A stretch of 64,000 nucleotides of DNA from Nitratireductor alexandrii (GCF_004000215.1 NZ_RBVY01000007.1:1-64000), one strand, 5' to 3'; shown: positions 7,184 to 16,380, numbered from the stretch's first letter. The notes: generated by a model from the letters alone, not told the origin. Made by a program: numbers and translations.

Positions 7184-8725
7184 ATGACCCCACGCCTTGA
7201 ACTGCGCAATATCTGCAAGACCTATCCGGGCGTCGTCGCCAATGACGATATCTCGATGTTGATCGCGCCGGGCGAGATCCATGCCGTTCTCGGCGAGAAC
7301 GGCGCCGGCAAATCGACCCTGATGAAAATCATCTACGGCGCCGCACAGGCCGATTCCGGGACCATCCATTGCGACGGCAAACTGGTCGAGACGCACAACC
7401 CCGCGAGTTCGCGCGCGCTCGGCATCGAGATGGTCTACCAGCATTTTGCGCTGTTTGAGTCCGTCACGGTGGTCGAAAACATCGCGCTTTCGGTCAGCAG
7501 CACCTTTCACCTGGAAAGCCTCGCCGTAAAGATCACGGAACTGTCGCAGCGCTACGGCATGCCGATCGACCCCTATCGGCGGGTGCACGACCTGTCGGTC
7601 GGCGAACGCCAGCGCGTGGAGATCGTGCGCTGCCTGTTGCAGGCGCCGAAGCTGTTGATCCTGGACGAACCGACCTCGGTGCTGACGCCGCAGGCGGTGG
7701 TGAAGCTGTTCGAGACGCTGCGCCAACTCGCTGCCGAGGGCTGCAGCATTCTTTATATCAGCCACAAGCTCGACGAGGTGCAGGAACTGTGCGATTCGGC
7801 GACCGTGTTGCGCAACGGCCGGGTGACCGGCACGGCGCGGCCGCGCGAATCCACCTCCGTCGAGCTCGCGCGCATGATGGTCGGCTCCGACCTGCCGGAA
7901 ATGCGGCTCGAGCCGGCGACGCCGAGCCCGGAGCCGGTTCTGGAGGTTCGCAACCTGTCGGCGTCGCCGAAGGACCGCTACGGCGTCGGCCTGAAGGACG
8001 TGTCGTTTTGTGTCCATGGCGGCGAGATCGTCGGCCTTGCCGGCGTGTCCGGCAACGGCCAGGCGGAGCTGATTTCCCTGCTGAGCGGCGAGCGACTCCA
8101 CGCCCAGGCCGACACGATCCGCATCAACGGGCAGCCGGTCGGCCGTCTCGACGCGGCGGGGCGACGGCGGATCGGTACGGCGTTCGTGCCCGAAGAGCGG
8201 CTCGGCCGCGGCGCGGTGCCGCCGCATGCCTTGTGGGAAAACGGGATCCTGACCGGTCATCGCACGGGGCTGGTGCGCAACGGGCTCGTCAACCGGCCGA
8301 AGGCGCGGGACTTCGCGCGGGCGATCATCGACCGCTTCAACGTCAAGGCCAACGGGCCGGGAGCGAGCGCGCAGAGCCTTTCGGGCGGCAATCTGCAGAA
8401 ATTCATCGTCGGCCGCGAGATCGAGCTGGCGCCAAAACTGTTTCTGGTCTCGCAACCGACCTGGGGTGTCGACGTGGGGGCGGCGGCCTTTCTGCGCCAG
8501 ACCCTGATCGATCTCAGTCGCGCCGGGGCCGCCGTGCTGGTGGTTTCGGAGGAACTCGACGAGCTGTTCGAGATCTGCGACCGGCTGCTGGTGATCTGCC
8601 AGGGCCAGGTTTCGGCGCCGCTGCGCACCGCCGAAACGGATCGCGAAGAGGTGGGCCTGTTGATGACACGGCTCGGTGGACAGGACGGCGACAAGAGGAG
8701 CGGCGAGCTTGCACTTCAGGATTGA
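7184..8725 (+). CDS. ABC importer ATP-binding protein, two fused nucleotide-binding domains (BMP/nucleoside type)
   Basis: A 513-residue ATPase with tandem ABC domains. Domain 1 has Walker A GENGAGKST, the signature-like LSVGERQR and Walker B LLILDEPTSVL. Domain 2 has a degenerate Walker A region (GLAGVSGNGQAEL), an intact LSGGNLQKF signature and SQPTWGVDVGA in place of Walker B. This asymmetry is normal for sugar and nucleoside importers of the RbsA/NupA class. The length is typical. The gene overlaps the first permease gene by 17 nt if the TTG start of that gene is correct, which supports translational coupling. It powers uptake of the ligand captured by the BMP protein. Confidence 0.93.
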   Translation: MTPRLELRNICKTYPGVVANDDISMLIAPGEIHAVLGENGAGKSTLMKIIYGAAQADSGTIHCDGKLVETHNPASSRALGIEMVYQHFALFESVTVVENIALSVSSTFHLESLAVKITELSQRYGMPIDPYRRVHDLSVGERQRVEIVRCLLQAPKLLILDEPTSVLTPQAVVKLFETLRQLAAEGCSILYISHKLDEVQELCDSATVLRNGRVTGTARPRESTSVELARMMVGSDLPEMRLEPATPSPEPVLEVRNLSASPKDRYGVGLKDVSFCVHGGEIVGLAGVSGNGQAELISLLSGERLHAQADTIRINGQPVGRLDAAGRRRIGTAFVPEERLGRGAVPPHALWENGILTGHRTGLVRNGLVNRPKARDFARAIIDRFNVKANGPGASAQSLSGGNLQKFIVGREIELAPKLFLVSQPTWGVDVGAAAFLRQTLIDLSRAGAAVLVVSEELDELFEICDRLLVICQGQVSAPLRTAETDREEVGLLMTRLGGQDGDKRSGELALQD

Positions 8726-9776
8726 ACAACGGCCCGAACCGTCGGCGCGCATGCGCGTCGCCGCGCCGATCGTGGCGACCGCGCTGACGCTGTTGGTCGG
8801 CTCGATCGTCTTCGCCGCGCTGGGGCACAGCCCGCTTGCCACGCTGCACGCGTTTTTCATTGCGCCGCTCAGTTCCATGAACGGGCTTTCGGAGTGGCTG
8901 TTGAAGGCCTCGCCGCTGATCCTGATCGCCTGCGGCCTGGCGGTCGGGTTTCGCGCCAATGTGTGGAATATCGGCGCCGAGGGGCAGTTGATCATCGGTG
9001 CGATCGCAGCCAGCGGCGTCGGGCTCTTCTACCCCAGCCCGGAAAGCGTCCTCTTGCTGCCGCTGATGTTCGTGGCGGGCGCGCTCGCCGGCATGGGCTG
9101 GGCTGCGATCCCGGCCTTCCTGCGCGCACGCATGAACACCAACGAGATCCTGGTCACGCTGATGCTGACCTATATCGCGGTGCTGCTGTTGTCGTGGCTC
9201 GTGCATGGCCCCTGGCGCGACCCGGCCGGCTTCAACTATCCCCAGACCGCGCTCTTGCCGCCGGCGGCGATGTTCGAGCCGTTCGACTATGCCTATCGGC
9301 TCAACGGCTCGGTCTTCATCACCGTGGTCGCGGTGGTTGCGATGTGGCTTTTTACCGACCGCAGCTTCCTCGGCTACAAGATGTCGGTCAGCGGCGCGGC
9401 GCCGCTCGCCGCGCGCTATGCCGGATTTCGCGAATCCGCGGCGGTGTGGACGGGGCTCCTGGCCGGAGGGGCGGCGGCCGGCATGGCCGGCATGGCCGAG
9501 GCGGCGGGGCCGCTCGGCCAGCTTTCGCCGCAGATTTCGCCCGGCTACGGCTTCGCGGCGATCATCGTCGCCTTTATCGGCCGGCTCAACGCCTTCGGCA
9601 TCGTTTTGGGCGGTCTGCTGATGTCGCTGCTGTTTCTCGGCGGCGATTCCGTGCAGATGACGCTCGGCCTTCCGTCGGCGCTGACGCGCATCTTCCAGGG
9701 CATCCTGCTGTTTTTCCTGCTGGCCGCCGATTTCTTCATCTTCTATCGCATCCGCCCGCTACGGGAGCACGCCTGA
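8709..9776 (+). CDS. ABC importer permease 1 (BMP/nucleoside type)
   Basis: A 355-residue inner-membrane permease of the BPD_transp_2 class with about eight to ten hydrophobic segments and the conserved NVWNIGAEGQLIIGA and MNTNEILVTLMLTYIA blocks. I place the start at TTG 8709 because AAGAGGAG lies about 9 nt upstream and it overlaps the ATPase gene; an ATG at 8751 is the alternative and would shorten the cytoplasmic N-terminus. The stop codon overlaps the next ATG (ATGA). It forms a heterodimeric channel with permease 2. Confidence 0.9.
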   Translation: MHFRIEQRPEPSARMRVAAPIVATALTLLVGSIVFAALGHSPLATLHAFFIAPLSSMNGLSEWLLKASPLILIACGLAVGFRANVWNIGAEGQLIIGAIAASGVGLFYPSPESVLLLPLMFVAGALAGMGWAAIPAFLRARMNTNEILVTLMLTYIAVLLLSWLVHGPWRDPAGFNYPQTALLPPAAMFEPFDYAYRLNGSVFITVVAVVAMWLFTDRSFLGYKMSVSGAAPLAARYAGFRESAAVWTGLLAGGAAAGMAGMAEAAGPLGQLSPQISPGYGFAAIIVAFIGRLNAFGIVLGGLLMSLLFLGGDSVQMTLGLPSALTRIFQGILLFFLLAADFFIFYRIRPLREHA

Positions 9777-10696
9777 TGGACCTTTTCATCGCGATCTTCA
9801 CCGGTACGATCATTGCCGCCACGCCGCTGATCTTCGCCGCGCTCGGCGAACTGGTGGTGGAAAAGTCCGGCGTGCTCAATCTCGGCATCGAGGGCATGAT
9901 GCTGGTCGGGGCTGCGTTTGCCTTCTGGGGGGTGATCGCCGGCCTGCCGATGCCGCTCGCCATCCTTGCCGGCGCGCTTGCCGGCGCGGCCTCCTCGCTG
10001 CTGTTCGGCGTTCTGGCGCTCACCTTCCTGACCAATCAGTACGCCGCCGGGTTGGCGCTGGCGATCTTCGGTTCGGGCCTGTCGGCCTTTATCGGGAGGG
10101 GGTTCGGCAGCGCGCCGATCGATGCGCTCGATGCGATCCACCTGCCGGTGCTGTCCGACATTCCGCTGGTCGGGCCGCTTCTGCTGCGGTTCGACCCGCT
10201 GGTCTATCTGGCGCTGGCGATGTTCGTTCTCATCAGCTGGTTTCTCTACCGCACCAAGGCGGGGCTGGTGCTGCGCACGATCGGCGAATCGCCGGAGACC
10301 GCGCACGCGATCGGTTTTCCGGTGATCGGAATACGCTATCTCGCCGTGCTGTTCGGTGGATTGATGGCGGGCCTGGGCGGCGCCTATCTGTCGGTCGCCT
10401 ATACCCCGCTATGGGTGGAGAACATGACCGCCGGACGCGGCTGGATCGCGCTGGCGCTGGTGGTGTTCGCGACCTGGCGTCCGCTCCGGGTGCTGCTGGG
10501 GGCCTGGCTGTTCGGCGGCATGACCATCCTGCAATTGCAGGGCCAGGCGCTCGGGCTCGGCGTCCCGTCTGAGCTTCTGTCGGCGCTGCCTTACGCCGCC
10601 ACCATCGTGGTGCTGGTGATCATCTCGCAGAACCGCCAGATGCTGGCGCTGCATTTCCCGGCCTCGCTGGCCAAGCCGTTCCGGCCCGCGAACTGA
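9776..10696 (+). CDS. ABC importer permease 2 (BMP/nucleoside type)
   Basis: A 306-residue hydrophobic permease of the BPD_transp_2 family. Its start is coupled to the stop codon of permease 1 through an ATGA overlap at 9774-9778. Conserved blocks include EKSGVLNLGIEGMMLVGA near the N-terminus, LTNQYAAGLALAIFG, and the cytoplasmic coupling helix region GESPETAHAIGFPV, which contacts the ATPase. It completes the four-component importer. The operon then meets the oppositely oriented FAD oxidase gene, with a symmetrical hairpin between them. Confidence 0.92.
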   Translation: MDLFIAIFTGTIIAATPLIFAALGELVVEKSGVLNLGIEGMMLVGAAFAFWGVIAGLPMPLAILAGALAGAASSLLFGVLALTFLTNQYAAGLALAIFGSGLSAFIGRGFGSAPIDALDAIHLPVLSDIPLVGPLLLRFDPLVYLALAMFVLISWFLYRTKAGLVLRTIGESPETAHAIGFPVIGIRYLAVLFGGLMAGLGGAYLSVAYTPLWVENMTAGRGWIALALVVFATWRPLRVLLGAWLFGGMTILQLQGQALGLGVPSELLSALPYAATIVVLVIISQNRQMLALHFPASLAKPFRPAN

Positions 10697-10726
10697 GGCG
10701 CCTAAGGGCGCGGATCGCGGCGCCTC
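10695..10726. terminator. Bidirectional hairpin between convergent operons
   Basis: GAGGCGCC (10695-10702) pairs with GGCGCCTC (10719-10726). It sits in the short gap between two convergent genes and overlaps the permease stop codon. There is no strong T-run on either side. Confidence 0.5.
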
Positions 10727-10732
10727 GGGCTC

Positions 10733-12031
10733 TCAGTAGCCGAGAATGTCGAGAAACCGGTTCCAGCGCATGCCGAGATTGAGCATCGGCGCGCGCAGGC
10801 GATGCAGCGGGAACGGACGCAACGGCGTCTCGGGCATTGAATGCTCTTCCGGCGTGCCGGCCAGGCGCGCGGCCAGCCAGGCGCCGAGGCGATGCGACAG
10901 CGCCACGCCGCGGCCGTTGAAGCCGGCAAGCACGTGGAGCTCGTCGGCGAGCCGGTGATAGTGCGGGAGGTAATCGAAGGTGATGCCGACCAGCCCGGTC
11001 CAGCGCTGCTCGATCGGCAGGCCGGCGAGATCGGGAAAGACGCCGTGCAGGACCTGTTCCAGCACCGCATAGTCCGGCGCGTGAGGGCTTTGCGCCTGCG
11101 CGGAGGAAAACGACGCGCGGCCGCCTATGACCAGACGTCCGTCGGGGCTGCGGCGGAAATAAAGCACCAGCCGGCGGCTGTCATAGACCGTCTCGCCCCC
11201 GGCCAGAATATGGTCGTGCGCGGCTCCGATAGGGGCGGTGGCGATCTGGAAACTGTTGACCGGCAGCAGCGAGCGGGCGAGGCCGGGAACGAGCGCGTCG
11301 CTGTAGGCGTTGGTCGCGACCGCCACCTTGCGGGCCCATAGCCGACCATGCGCGGTGTCGAGGCGCCACAGGCCGCGCGCGCGCGCCAAGGCTGTGGCCG
11401 GGGAATGGGGATGGATCGCGGCGCCGGCCTCGCGGGCGGCGCGCGCCATTTCGCGGGCAAGGTCGAGCGGCTGCACGCTGGCGCCGCGCGGATCGTAAAG
11501 GCCGCCCGGATAGCGCGTCGTTCCGACCCGGCGGGCGACGTCGTCCGGCCCGAGTTCCTCGACCGCGACGCCTTCCCGTTTCAGGGTTTTGGTGGCCTGC
11601 TTCAGGGTGGCGTGCGCGGTGGCGTTGTGGGCGAGGCGGAAGAGACCGGGCTGGCGCCAACCGCAATCGAGCGCCTTGCGCGCGATCAGCGCGCCGAGAA
11701 AGTCGGGTGCCTCCTGGCCGAAACGATGCAGTGCGCGCCCAGCCTCGCCGAACCGCGCGGCCAGCGCCTTTTCGTCGAGCTTGATGCCCGGATTGACCTG
11801 ACCGCCATTGCGGCCGCTGGCGCCGTGGCCGATTTCGTGCGCCTCAAGCAGCGCCGTCGCCACGCCGCGCTCGGCCAGATGCAGGGCGATCGACAGGCCG
11901 GTGAAGCCGCCGCCGACAATGGCGACGTCGACCTCGCGCTCGCCTTCGAGCGCGGGCGCCTCGAACGGCGGGGTGGCCGCCGCGGCAGCCCATAGTCCCT
12001 GGGCCGCCGGCCGGGCTGGGGCGCCGGGCAC
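10733..12031 (-). CDS. FAD-dependent oxidoreductase, DAO/PuuB-like (gamma-glutamylputrescine oxidase type)
   Basis: A 432-residue flavoprotein. The N-terminal dinucleotide motif VAIVGGGFTGLSIALHLAERG is at about residues 36-56, followed by a glutamate-ended strand and the GASGRNGGQVNPG loop typical of PuuB. Near the C-terminus is GFNGRGVALSHRLG, where the flavin is capped. PuuB oxidises gamma-glutamylated amines to aldehydes, releasing ammonia and H2O2. It is the last gene of a seven-gene operon whose importer resembles polyamine transporters, so the substrate is probably a (gamma-glutamyl)amine or a secondary amine. It is related to the 37604-38890 gene in this window but clearly diverged. 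Confidence 0.85.
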   Translation of the reverse strand: MPGAPARPAAQGLWAAAAATPPFEAPALEGEREVDVAIVGGGFTGLSIALHLAERGVATALLEAHEIGHGASGRNGGQVNPGIKLDEKALAARFGEAGRALHRFGQEAPDFLGALIARKALDCGWRQPGLFRLAHNATAHATLKQATKTLKREGVAVEELGPDDVARRVGTTRYPGGLYDPRGASVQPLDLAREMARAAREAGAAIHPHSPATALARARGLWRLDTAHGRLWARKVAVATNAYSDALVPGLARSLLPVNSFQIATAPIGAAHDHILAGGETVYDSRRLVLYFRRSPDGRLVIGGRASFSSAQAQSPHAPDYAVLEQVLHGVFPDLAGLPIEQRWTGLVGITFDYLPHYHRLADELHVLAGFNGRGVALSHRLGAWLAARLAGTPEEHSMPETPLRPFPLHRLRAPMLNLGMRWNRFLDILGY

Positions 12032-12035
12032 GGCC

Positions 12036-12383
12036 CTAGCCCTGCCGCACGAAGAAATGTTTGCTCATGGTCTCCTCGACCTCCCAGGTGCCGCGAAATC
12101 CCGGCGCGATCAGCGCGGTCGCCCCCGGTTCCAGTGCGATATCGGTGCCGTCGTCGCCGCGAATGCGGCCGCGCCCCTCGAGCACGTTGAGAAATTCCCA
12201 TTTGTCGTAGGCGATGGTCCAGCAGCCGGGCGTCGATTCCCAGCGACCGCTGGTCATGCCGCCGTCGGTGAAGAAGATCCAGCTCCGCCATTGCGGGTCG
12301 CCGTGAAGAATGCGCTCGGCAGCGGGCCTGGTTTCGCGCGGCTCGGTTTCGGCGCGGTCGAAATCGATAATGTGCTTGTTCAT
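12036..12383 (-). CDS. Cupin domain protein (cupin_3 / DUF861-like)
   Basis: A 115-residue single-domain beta-barrel protein. The second half shows the cupin pattern with the conserved blocks STPGCWTIAYDKWEF, VLEGRGRI, LEPGATALIAPGFRGTWEV and a closing HFFV strand, as in the small cupin_3 proteins often paired with amine or amino-acid oxidases. The metal-binding histidines of classical cupins are mostly absent, as in many DUF861 proteins. It ends 4 nt before the FAD oxidase start, so the two are translated as a pair. An accessory or ligand-sensing role is possible; no reaction can be assigned. Confidence 0.82.
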   Translation of the reverse strand: MNKHIIDFDRAETEPRETRPAAERILHGDPQWRSWIFFTDGGMTSGRWESTPGCWTIAYDKWEFLNVLEGRGRIRGDDGTDIALEPGATALIAPGFRGTWEVEETMSKHFFVRQG

Positions 12384-12421
12384 GCGGGCAGTACTTCTGA
12401 CGGTGTTGGGACGGCCGGCGT

Positions 12422-13510
12422 TCAGGACGCCGGCGGGAACAGGGCACCTTCGGTCGGCGACCAGGAAATCCAGATATCATTGCCCGGCTTGAAGGCGGCG
12501 GCGGGGCCCGAGCGTCCCTTGCGCACATGGATGGGGCCGAGCGGCGTGTCCAAGGTGAACCGGATGCTGGCTCCGAGAAATTCGCGCAGCTCGATGCGGG
12601 CTTGGAGGAGATTGACATCGGTGTCCGGTCGCTCGCCGGACATCTCGATCGCTTCCGGGCGCACCATCAGCACCGCCTGTTCCAGCGCGCCGTCGGTCCT
12701 GTCCAGGGCGAGCAGCTCCAATTCCGGCGCCGTGCGCGCGCTGACCCTGCGGAAGCGGTCTTCGGTCGCGCCCAGCGACACCGTGATACGGTTGGAATCG
12801 CCGACGAAGCCGGCGACGAAACCGGTGTTCGGCCGCTCATAGATCTCGTCGGGCGAACCGAGCTGGCAGATCTTGCCGTTCGCCATCACCGCGATGCGGT
12901 CCGACAGCGCCAGCGCCTCTTCCTGATCGTGGGTCACGTAGATGACGGTGACGCCGAATTCGCGCTGGATGCGTTTGATCTCGGTCTGCAACTGGTCGCG
13001 CAGGCTGCGGTCGAGCGCCCCCAGCGGCTCGTCCATCAACAAGACGGGCGGCTCGAAGACGAGCGCGCGCGCGAGTGCGACGCGCTGCTGCTGGCCGCCC
13101 GACAGCGCGCTGATGCGCCGGTCGGAAAACTGCTCCAGCGACACGACTTTCAAAACGCGCTCGACGGCCTTGCTGATGTCCGCTTCGGCCCATTTGCGCA
13201 TGCGCAGCGGAAACGCGATGTTGTCGAACACGTCGAGATGAGGAAACAGCGCATAGTTCTGGAACACGACACCGAGGCCGCGTTTTTCGGGCGGCAGGGA
13301 AAGAATGTCGCGCCCGTCGATGCTGATGGTACCGGAATCGGGCTCCGTCAGCCCGGCAACCGCCATCAGCGTGGTCGTCTTGCCGGACCCGCTCAGACCC
13401 AGAAGGGTGACGAATTCACCAGGTTCGATCGACAGCGACACGTCGTCGACGGCGACGAATTCGCCGTAGCGCTTGTTCAGTCCCGCGATCTCAACGGCTG
13501 CACCGGGCAT
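12422..13510 (-). CDS. Polyamine-type ABC importer ATP-binding protein (PotA-like)
   Basis: A 362-residue ATPase. The ABC domain at residues 5-240 has Walker A GLSGSGKTT, signature LSGGQQQRVALARAL, Walker B VLLMDEPLGALD and the H-loop YVTHD. A TOBE regulatory domain (about 280-360) follows and contains VRPEAIEM. These features place it in the PotA/FbpC/MalK-like CUT1 group that energises spermidine/putrescine, iron and related importers. It lies downstream of the M24 gene and upstream of the cupin gene in a single minus-strand operon with a PotD-like binding protein and PotB/PotC-like permeases. Confidence 0.93.
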   Translation of the reverse strand: MPGAAVEIAGLNKRYGEFVAVDDVSLSIEPGEFVTLLGLSGSGKTTTLMAVAGLTEPDSGTISIDGRDILSLPPEKRGLGVVFQNYALFPHLDVFDNIAFPLRMRKWAEADISKAVERVLKVVSLEQFSDRRISALSGGQQQRVALARALVFEPPVLLMDEPLGALDRSLRDQLQTEIKRIQREFGVTVIYVTHDQEEALALSDRIAVMANGKICQLGSPDEIYERPNTGFVAGFVGDSNRITVSLGATEDRFRRVSARTAPELELLALDRTDGALEQAVLMVRPEAIEMSGERPDTDVNLLQARIELREFLGASIRFTLDTPLGPIHVRKGRSGPAAAFKPGNDIWISWSPTEGALFPPAS

Positions 13511-13527
13511 AGCGTTTCTCCGTCGTT

Positions 13528-14700
13528 CTACCAGTAGCGTTGCGTTGCGTCGGTCAGAAGCTCGGGCCCGTTCTCGGTGACCAGGATGGTCTCCTCGAAA
13601 TCGCCGAGATAGCCGTCTTGCGAAATGGTGCGCTCGACCGAGAGCACCATGTTGGGCACGATCTCGCGGCTGACGCCGCGGGCGAGCCAGGGGGCGTCCC
13701 AGCCGAGGCCGACACCGTGGCCCATGGCGGAAAACACGCCGGTGACGGGAAAGCCCATCGCTTCCTGCTTGCCGAGGCCGGCGGCGCCGAGATCGCCGGC
13801 GGTCGCGCCTGGGCGTACCGCGGCGATGGTGGCGTCCACGCAGGCCTTGGCCGCCTCCAGAAACTCCACCTGCCGCTTCGACACGGGGCCGATCGCCTTG
13901 GCGCGGGCAAGATCGAAGACATAGCCGTTAAGGGCGCCGGAAATGCCGAGCCTGATCCAGCCGCCCTCCTCGAGCTTCTTGTCGGAGCCCCAGGTCGGGA
14001 AATTGTTGCGGGCAAACCGCGACGGATCGCCGCCGACGCCGGAGGCCATGAAGGAATTGTAGAGAACGCCGCCGGCCGGAACCAGCACGTCGAGCCCGGC
14101 GGCCACGACCTCGCCGTGCGAGGTGCCGGGGCGCGCGGCCTCCATCATCGCCTCGATCATGCGCGAGCCGAGGCTGGACGCCCGGCGCAGCAGCGCGATC
14201 TCGGCCGGCGACTTGATGGCGCGCAGCTCGCCGACGACATCGTCGGCGGCCAGCAGGCTCATGTCCGGCAGCGCCTCGGCAAGTCTGCCGGCCATGGCGA
14301 ACGACAGCACGTCGCCGCCGACCAGCCCGACCCGCGCCTTGCCGAGCCCGGCGCGCCGCAAGGCCTCGATGGCGCCTTCGACGACGAAGTCGGTGTAGTC
14401 GACCGTGCCGTCGTCGAGCCGGATGCGGCCATCGTCGGGAACGTCGATCACCAGTTGCGGGTCGCCGTCGACCGGCAGCACCAGGAAGGTGTGGGCACGT
14501 CCCGACCAATTGTCCGCGAAGTCGGGAATGAAGGGAAAATGGGTGTAAAAATTGGTCAGGTAGAACACGTCGGCATAGCGGTCGAGCGTGCCGCCGCCGC
14601 GCGAACACACCAGCAACGCGTCGAGCCCTCGTGCTTTGGCTTCTGCCTTGGCGCGCTGCCGGCGGGCGCTGAATTCTTCGGCCGAAATGGTTGGGGTCAT
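13528..14700 (-). CDS. M24 family pita-bread protein, creatinase/prolidase-like
   Basis: A 390-residue protein with an N-terminal creatinase-N domain (about 10-145) and a C-terminal pita-bread domain. Visible catalytic-site elements are FDLARAK (second metal aspartate position), GHGVGLG (histidine), LSVERTIS and DFEETILVTENG (glutamates). The first metal aspartate, normally in a D-x-G strand, is missing: the strand reads GWIRLGISG. Creatinase uses this fold without metals, so a C-N hydrolase acting on an amidino or N-methyl compound is as plausible as a peptidase. Its position inside an amine importer operon favours a small nitrogenous substrate. Confidence 0.85.
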   Translation of the reverse strand: MTPTISAEEFSARRQRAKAEAKARGLDALLVCSRGGGTLDRYADVFYLTNFYTHFPFIPDFADNWSGRAHTFLVLPVDGDPQLVIDVPDDGRIRLDDGTVDYTDFVVEGAIEALRRAGLGKARVGLVGGDVLSFAMAGRLAEALPDMSLLAADDVVGELRAIKSPAEIALLRRASSLGSRMIEAMMEAARPGTSHGEVVAAGLDVLVPAGGVLYNSFMASGVGGDPSRFARNNFPTWGSDKKLEEGGWIRLGISGALNGYVFDLARAKAIGPVSKRQVEFLEAAKACVDATIAAVRPGATAGDLGAAGLGKQEAMGFPVTGVFSAMGHGVGLGWDAPWLARGVSREIVPNMVLSVERTISQDGYLGDFEETILVTENGPELLTDATQRYW

Positions 14701-14734
14701 GGTCGGTGCCGGATGTCCAGGTTGGCGGAGGGGG

Positions 14735-15511
14735 CTATCTGCGCTGGACGAGCCAGAACAGTGTCAGGACGACGCAGGAGACGATCAAAAGCAGGCATGA
14801 GGCCGCCGCGACGATCGGACTGATTTCGAAACGGATGCCGCTCCACATCTGGACCGGCAAGGTGGTGGCGTCGGCGCCGGCGATGAACAGCGCCACCACC
14901 ACCTCGTCGAAGCTGGTGATGAAGGCGAAGACCGCGCCGGCGGTGATGCCGGGCGCAAGGATGGGCAGGGTCACGCGCACGAAGGCGGTTGTCGGCGTCG
15001 CGCCAAGGCTGCGCGCGGCGTCGACCACGCGACGATCGAGCTTTTGCAGGATGGCGGAAACATTGATGATGACGAAGGGCAATGCGAGCACGGTGTGTGC
15101 GAGCACCAGTCCGGGGATGCTCGCCACCAGCCCGGCGCGCGCGAACGGCGTATAGAGCGCGGCGGCGGTGATGATGGTCGGGACCACCATCGGCATGATG
15201 AAGAAGAAGGTGACGGCGCGGCCGGTCCGGCGCGGCAGCTGGCCGAGACCGAGGGCGATCATGGTGCCGAGCGTCGTCGACAGGGCCGCCGTCAGCACCG
15301 CGACCACCGCGCTGGTTCCCAGCGAGCCGATCCATTCCGGCCGTTCGAAGAATTCGCGATACCAGTGCAGCGTGAAGCCGCGCGGCGGGAAGGTGATGAA
15401 ATTGGTCTCGGTGAAGGAGATCGGCGCCACCGCCAGTGTCGGCAGCACCAGGAACACGCAGACCGCCGCGGCAAAGGCCGTCAGCACAGCACTCGACAGA
15501 CGTCCGGTCAT
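14735..15511 (-). CDS. Polyamine-type ABC importer permease (PotC-like)
   Basis: A 258-residue inner-membrane protein with about six transmembrane segments and the binding-protein-dependent transport motif (EAA loop) around DAARSLGATPTTAFVRVTLP. The start at ATG 15511 is fixed by an ATGA overlap with the stop codon of the PotB-like gene; a GTG four codons upstream is less likely. Pairs with PotB to form the channel. Confidence 0.92.
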   Translation of the reverse strand: MTGRLSSAVLTAFAAAVCVFLVLPTLAVAPISFTETNFITFPPRGFTLHWYREFFERPEWIGSLGTSAVVAVLTAALSTTLGTMIALGLGQLPRRTGRAVTFFFIMPMVVPTIITAAALYTPFARAGLVASIPGLVLAHTVLALPFVIINVSAILQKLDRRVVDAARSLGATPTTAFVRVTLPILAPGITAGAVFAFITSFDEVVVALFIAGADATTLPVQMWSGIRFEISPIVAAASCLLLIVSCVVLTLFWLVQRR

Positions 15512-16356
15512 CGTGTGCCCCACAGGCGGCCGAGGTCGAAGAAACGGTCGCCGATCCAGTAAAGCGTGATCGTGGCCACGAGCAGCACCGTCGACAAGGC
15601 GGCGGCGAAAGGCCAGTTCAGCGTGCTGTTGATGTTGAACTCGATGAGCTGGGCGAGAAGGATGTCGCGCGGGCCGCCCAAGAGCGCGGGCACGACGAAG
15701 AAACCGAGACTGAGCATGAAGACCAGTAGCAGGCCGGCGAGCACGCCGGGCATGGTGAGGGGAAGATAGACACGTGTGAAGGCGGCCAGCGGGCTGGCGC
15801 CGAGCGAGCGCGCCGCGCTCGGCAGGGTCGGGTCGAGACGGCTCATTACCGCGGCCAGCGGCAGCACCATGTAAGGCAGCATGATCTGGGTCATGCCGAT
15901 CAGCACGCCCGTGGTGTTGTGGACCAGCGGAATCGCGCCGTCGATCAGGCCGATCTCACGCAGCAGGCCGTTGATGATGCCTTGCGGGTTCAACAGCACG
16001 ATCCAGCCATAGGACCGCACCAGCAGGTTGGTCCAAAACGGGATCAGCACGCAGAGGAGAATGACCGCCTTGCCGAGCGGACCAGACCGGTTGAGCTGAT
16101 AGGCGAGTGGGTAGCCGAGCAACAGGCACAGCACCGCCACCTGGGTGCTGAGCAGCAGCGTGCGCCCGATAACCCGGACATAGATCGGGTCGAGAAAGAC
16201 ACGCTGGTAATGGACGAATGCACCGGCCGAATCGCTGAAGCTGGTGGCCACCAGGCGGGCGACCGGCCAAGCGAAGAGGATCGCCAGGAAGGCGAGACCG
16301 GGCAGCAGCAGCGCGCCGGAGCGCCAGTTCATCGATTTGCCGGGCATTGCGTCCAT
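15508..16356 (-). CDS. Polyamine-type ABC importer permease (PotB-like)
   Basis: A 282-residue permease with six or so hydrophobic segments, a large first periplasmic loop (DSAGAFVHYQRVF region) and the EAA-type coupling loop AARSLGASPLAAFTRVYLPLT. It starts 24 nt after the binding-protein gene stop and overlaps the PotC-like start. The layout binding protein, PotB, PotC, enzyme, PotA is typical of alphaproteobacterial amine importers, where a catabolic gene is inserted between permease and ATPase genes. Confidence 0.92.
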   Translation of the reverse strand: MDAMPGKSMNWRSGALLLPGLAFLAILFAWPVARLVATSFSDSAGAFVHYQRVFLDPIYVRVIGRTLLLSTQVAVLCLLLGYPLAYQLNRSGPLGKAVILLCVLIPFWTNLLVRSYGWIVLLNPQGIINGLLREIGLIDGAIPLVHNTTGVLIGMTQIMLPYMVLPLAAVMSRLDPTLPSAARSLGASPLAAFTRVYLPLTMPGVLAGLLLVFMLSLGFFVVPALLGGPRDILLAQLIEFNINSTLNWPFAAALSTVLLVATITLYWIGDRFFDLGRLWGTR

Positions 16357-16380
16357 TTCCGTCGCGTCGGGCGCGGTCGT

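Noticed and set aside
6935-8995. 686-codon minus-strand open frame across the importer ATPase
   Set aside because: It mirrors the ATPase and permease genes, which have unmistakable ABC motifs. The translation is low-complexity and no start signal is present.
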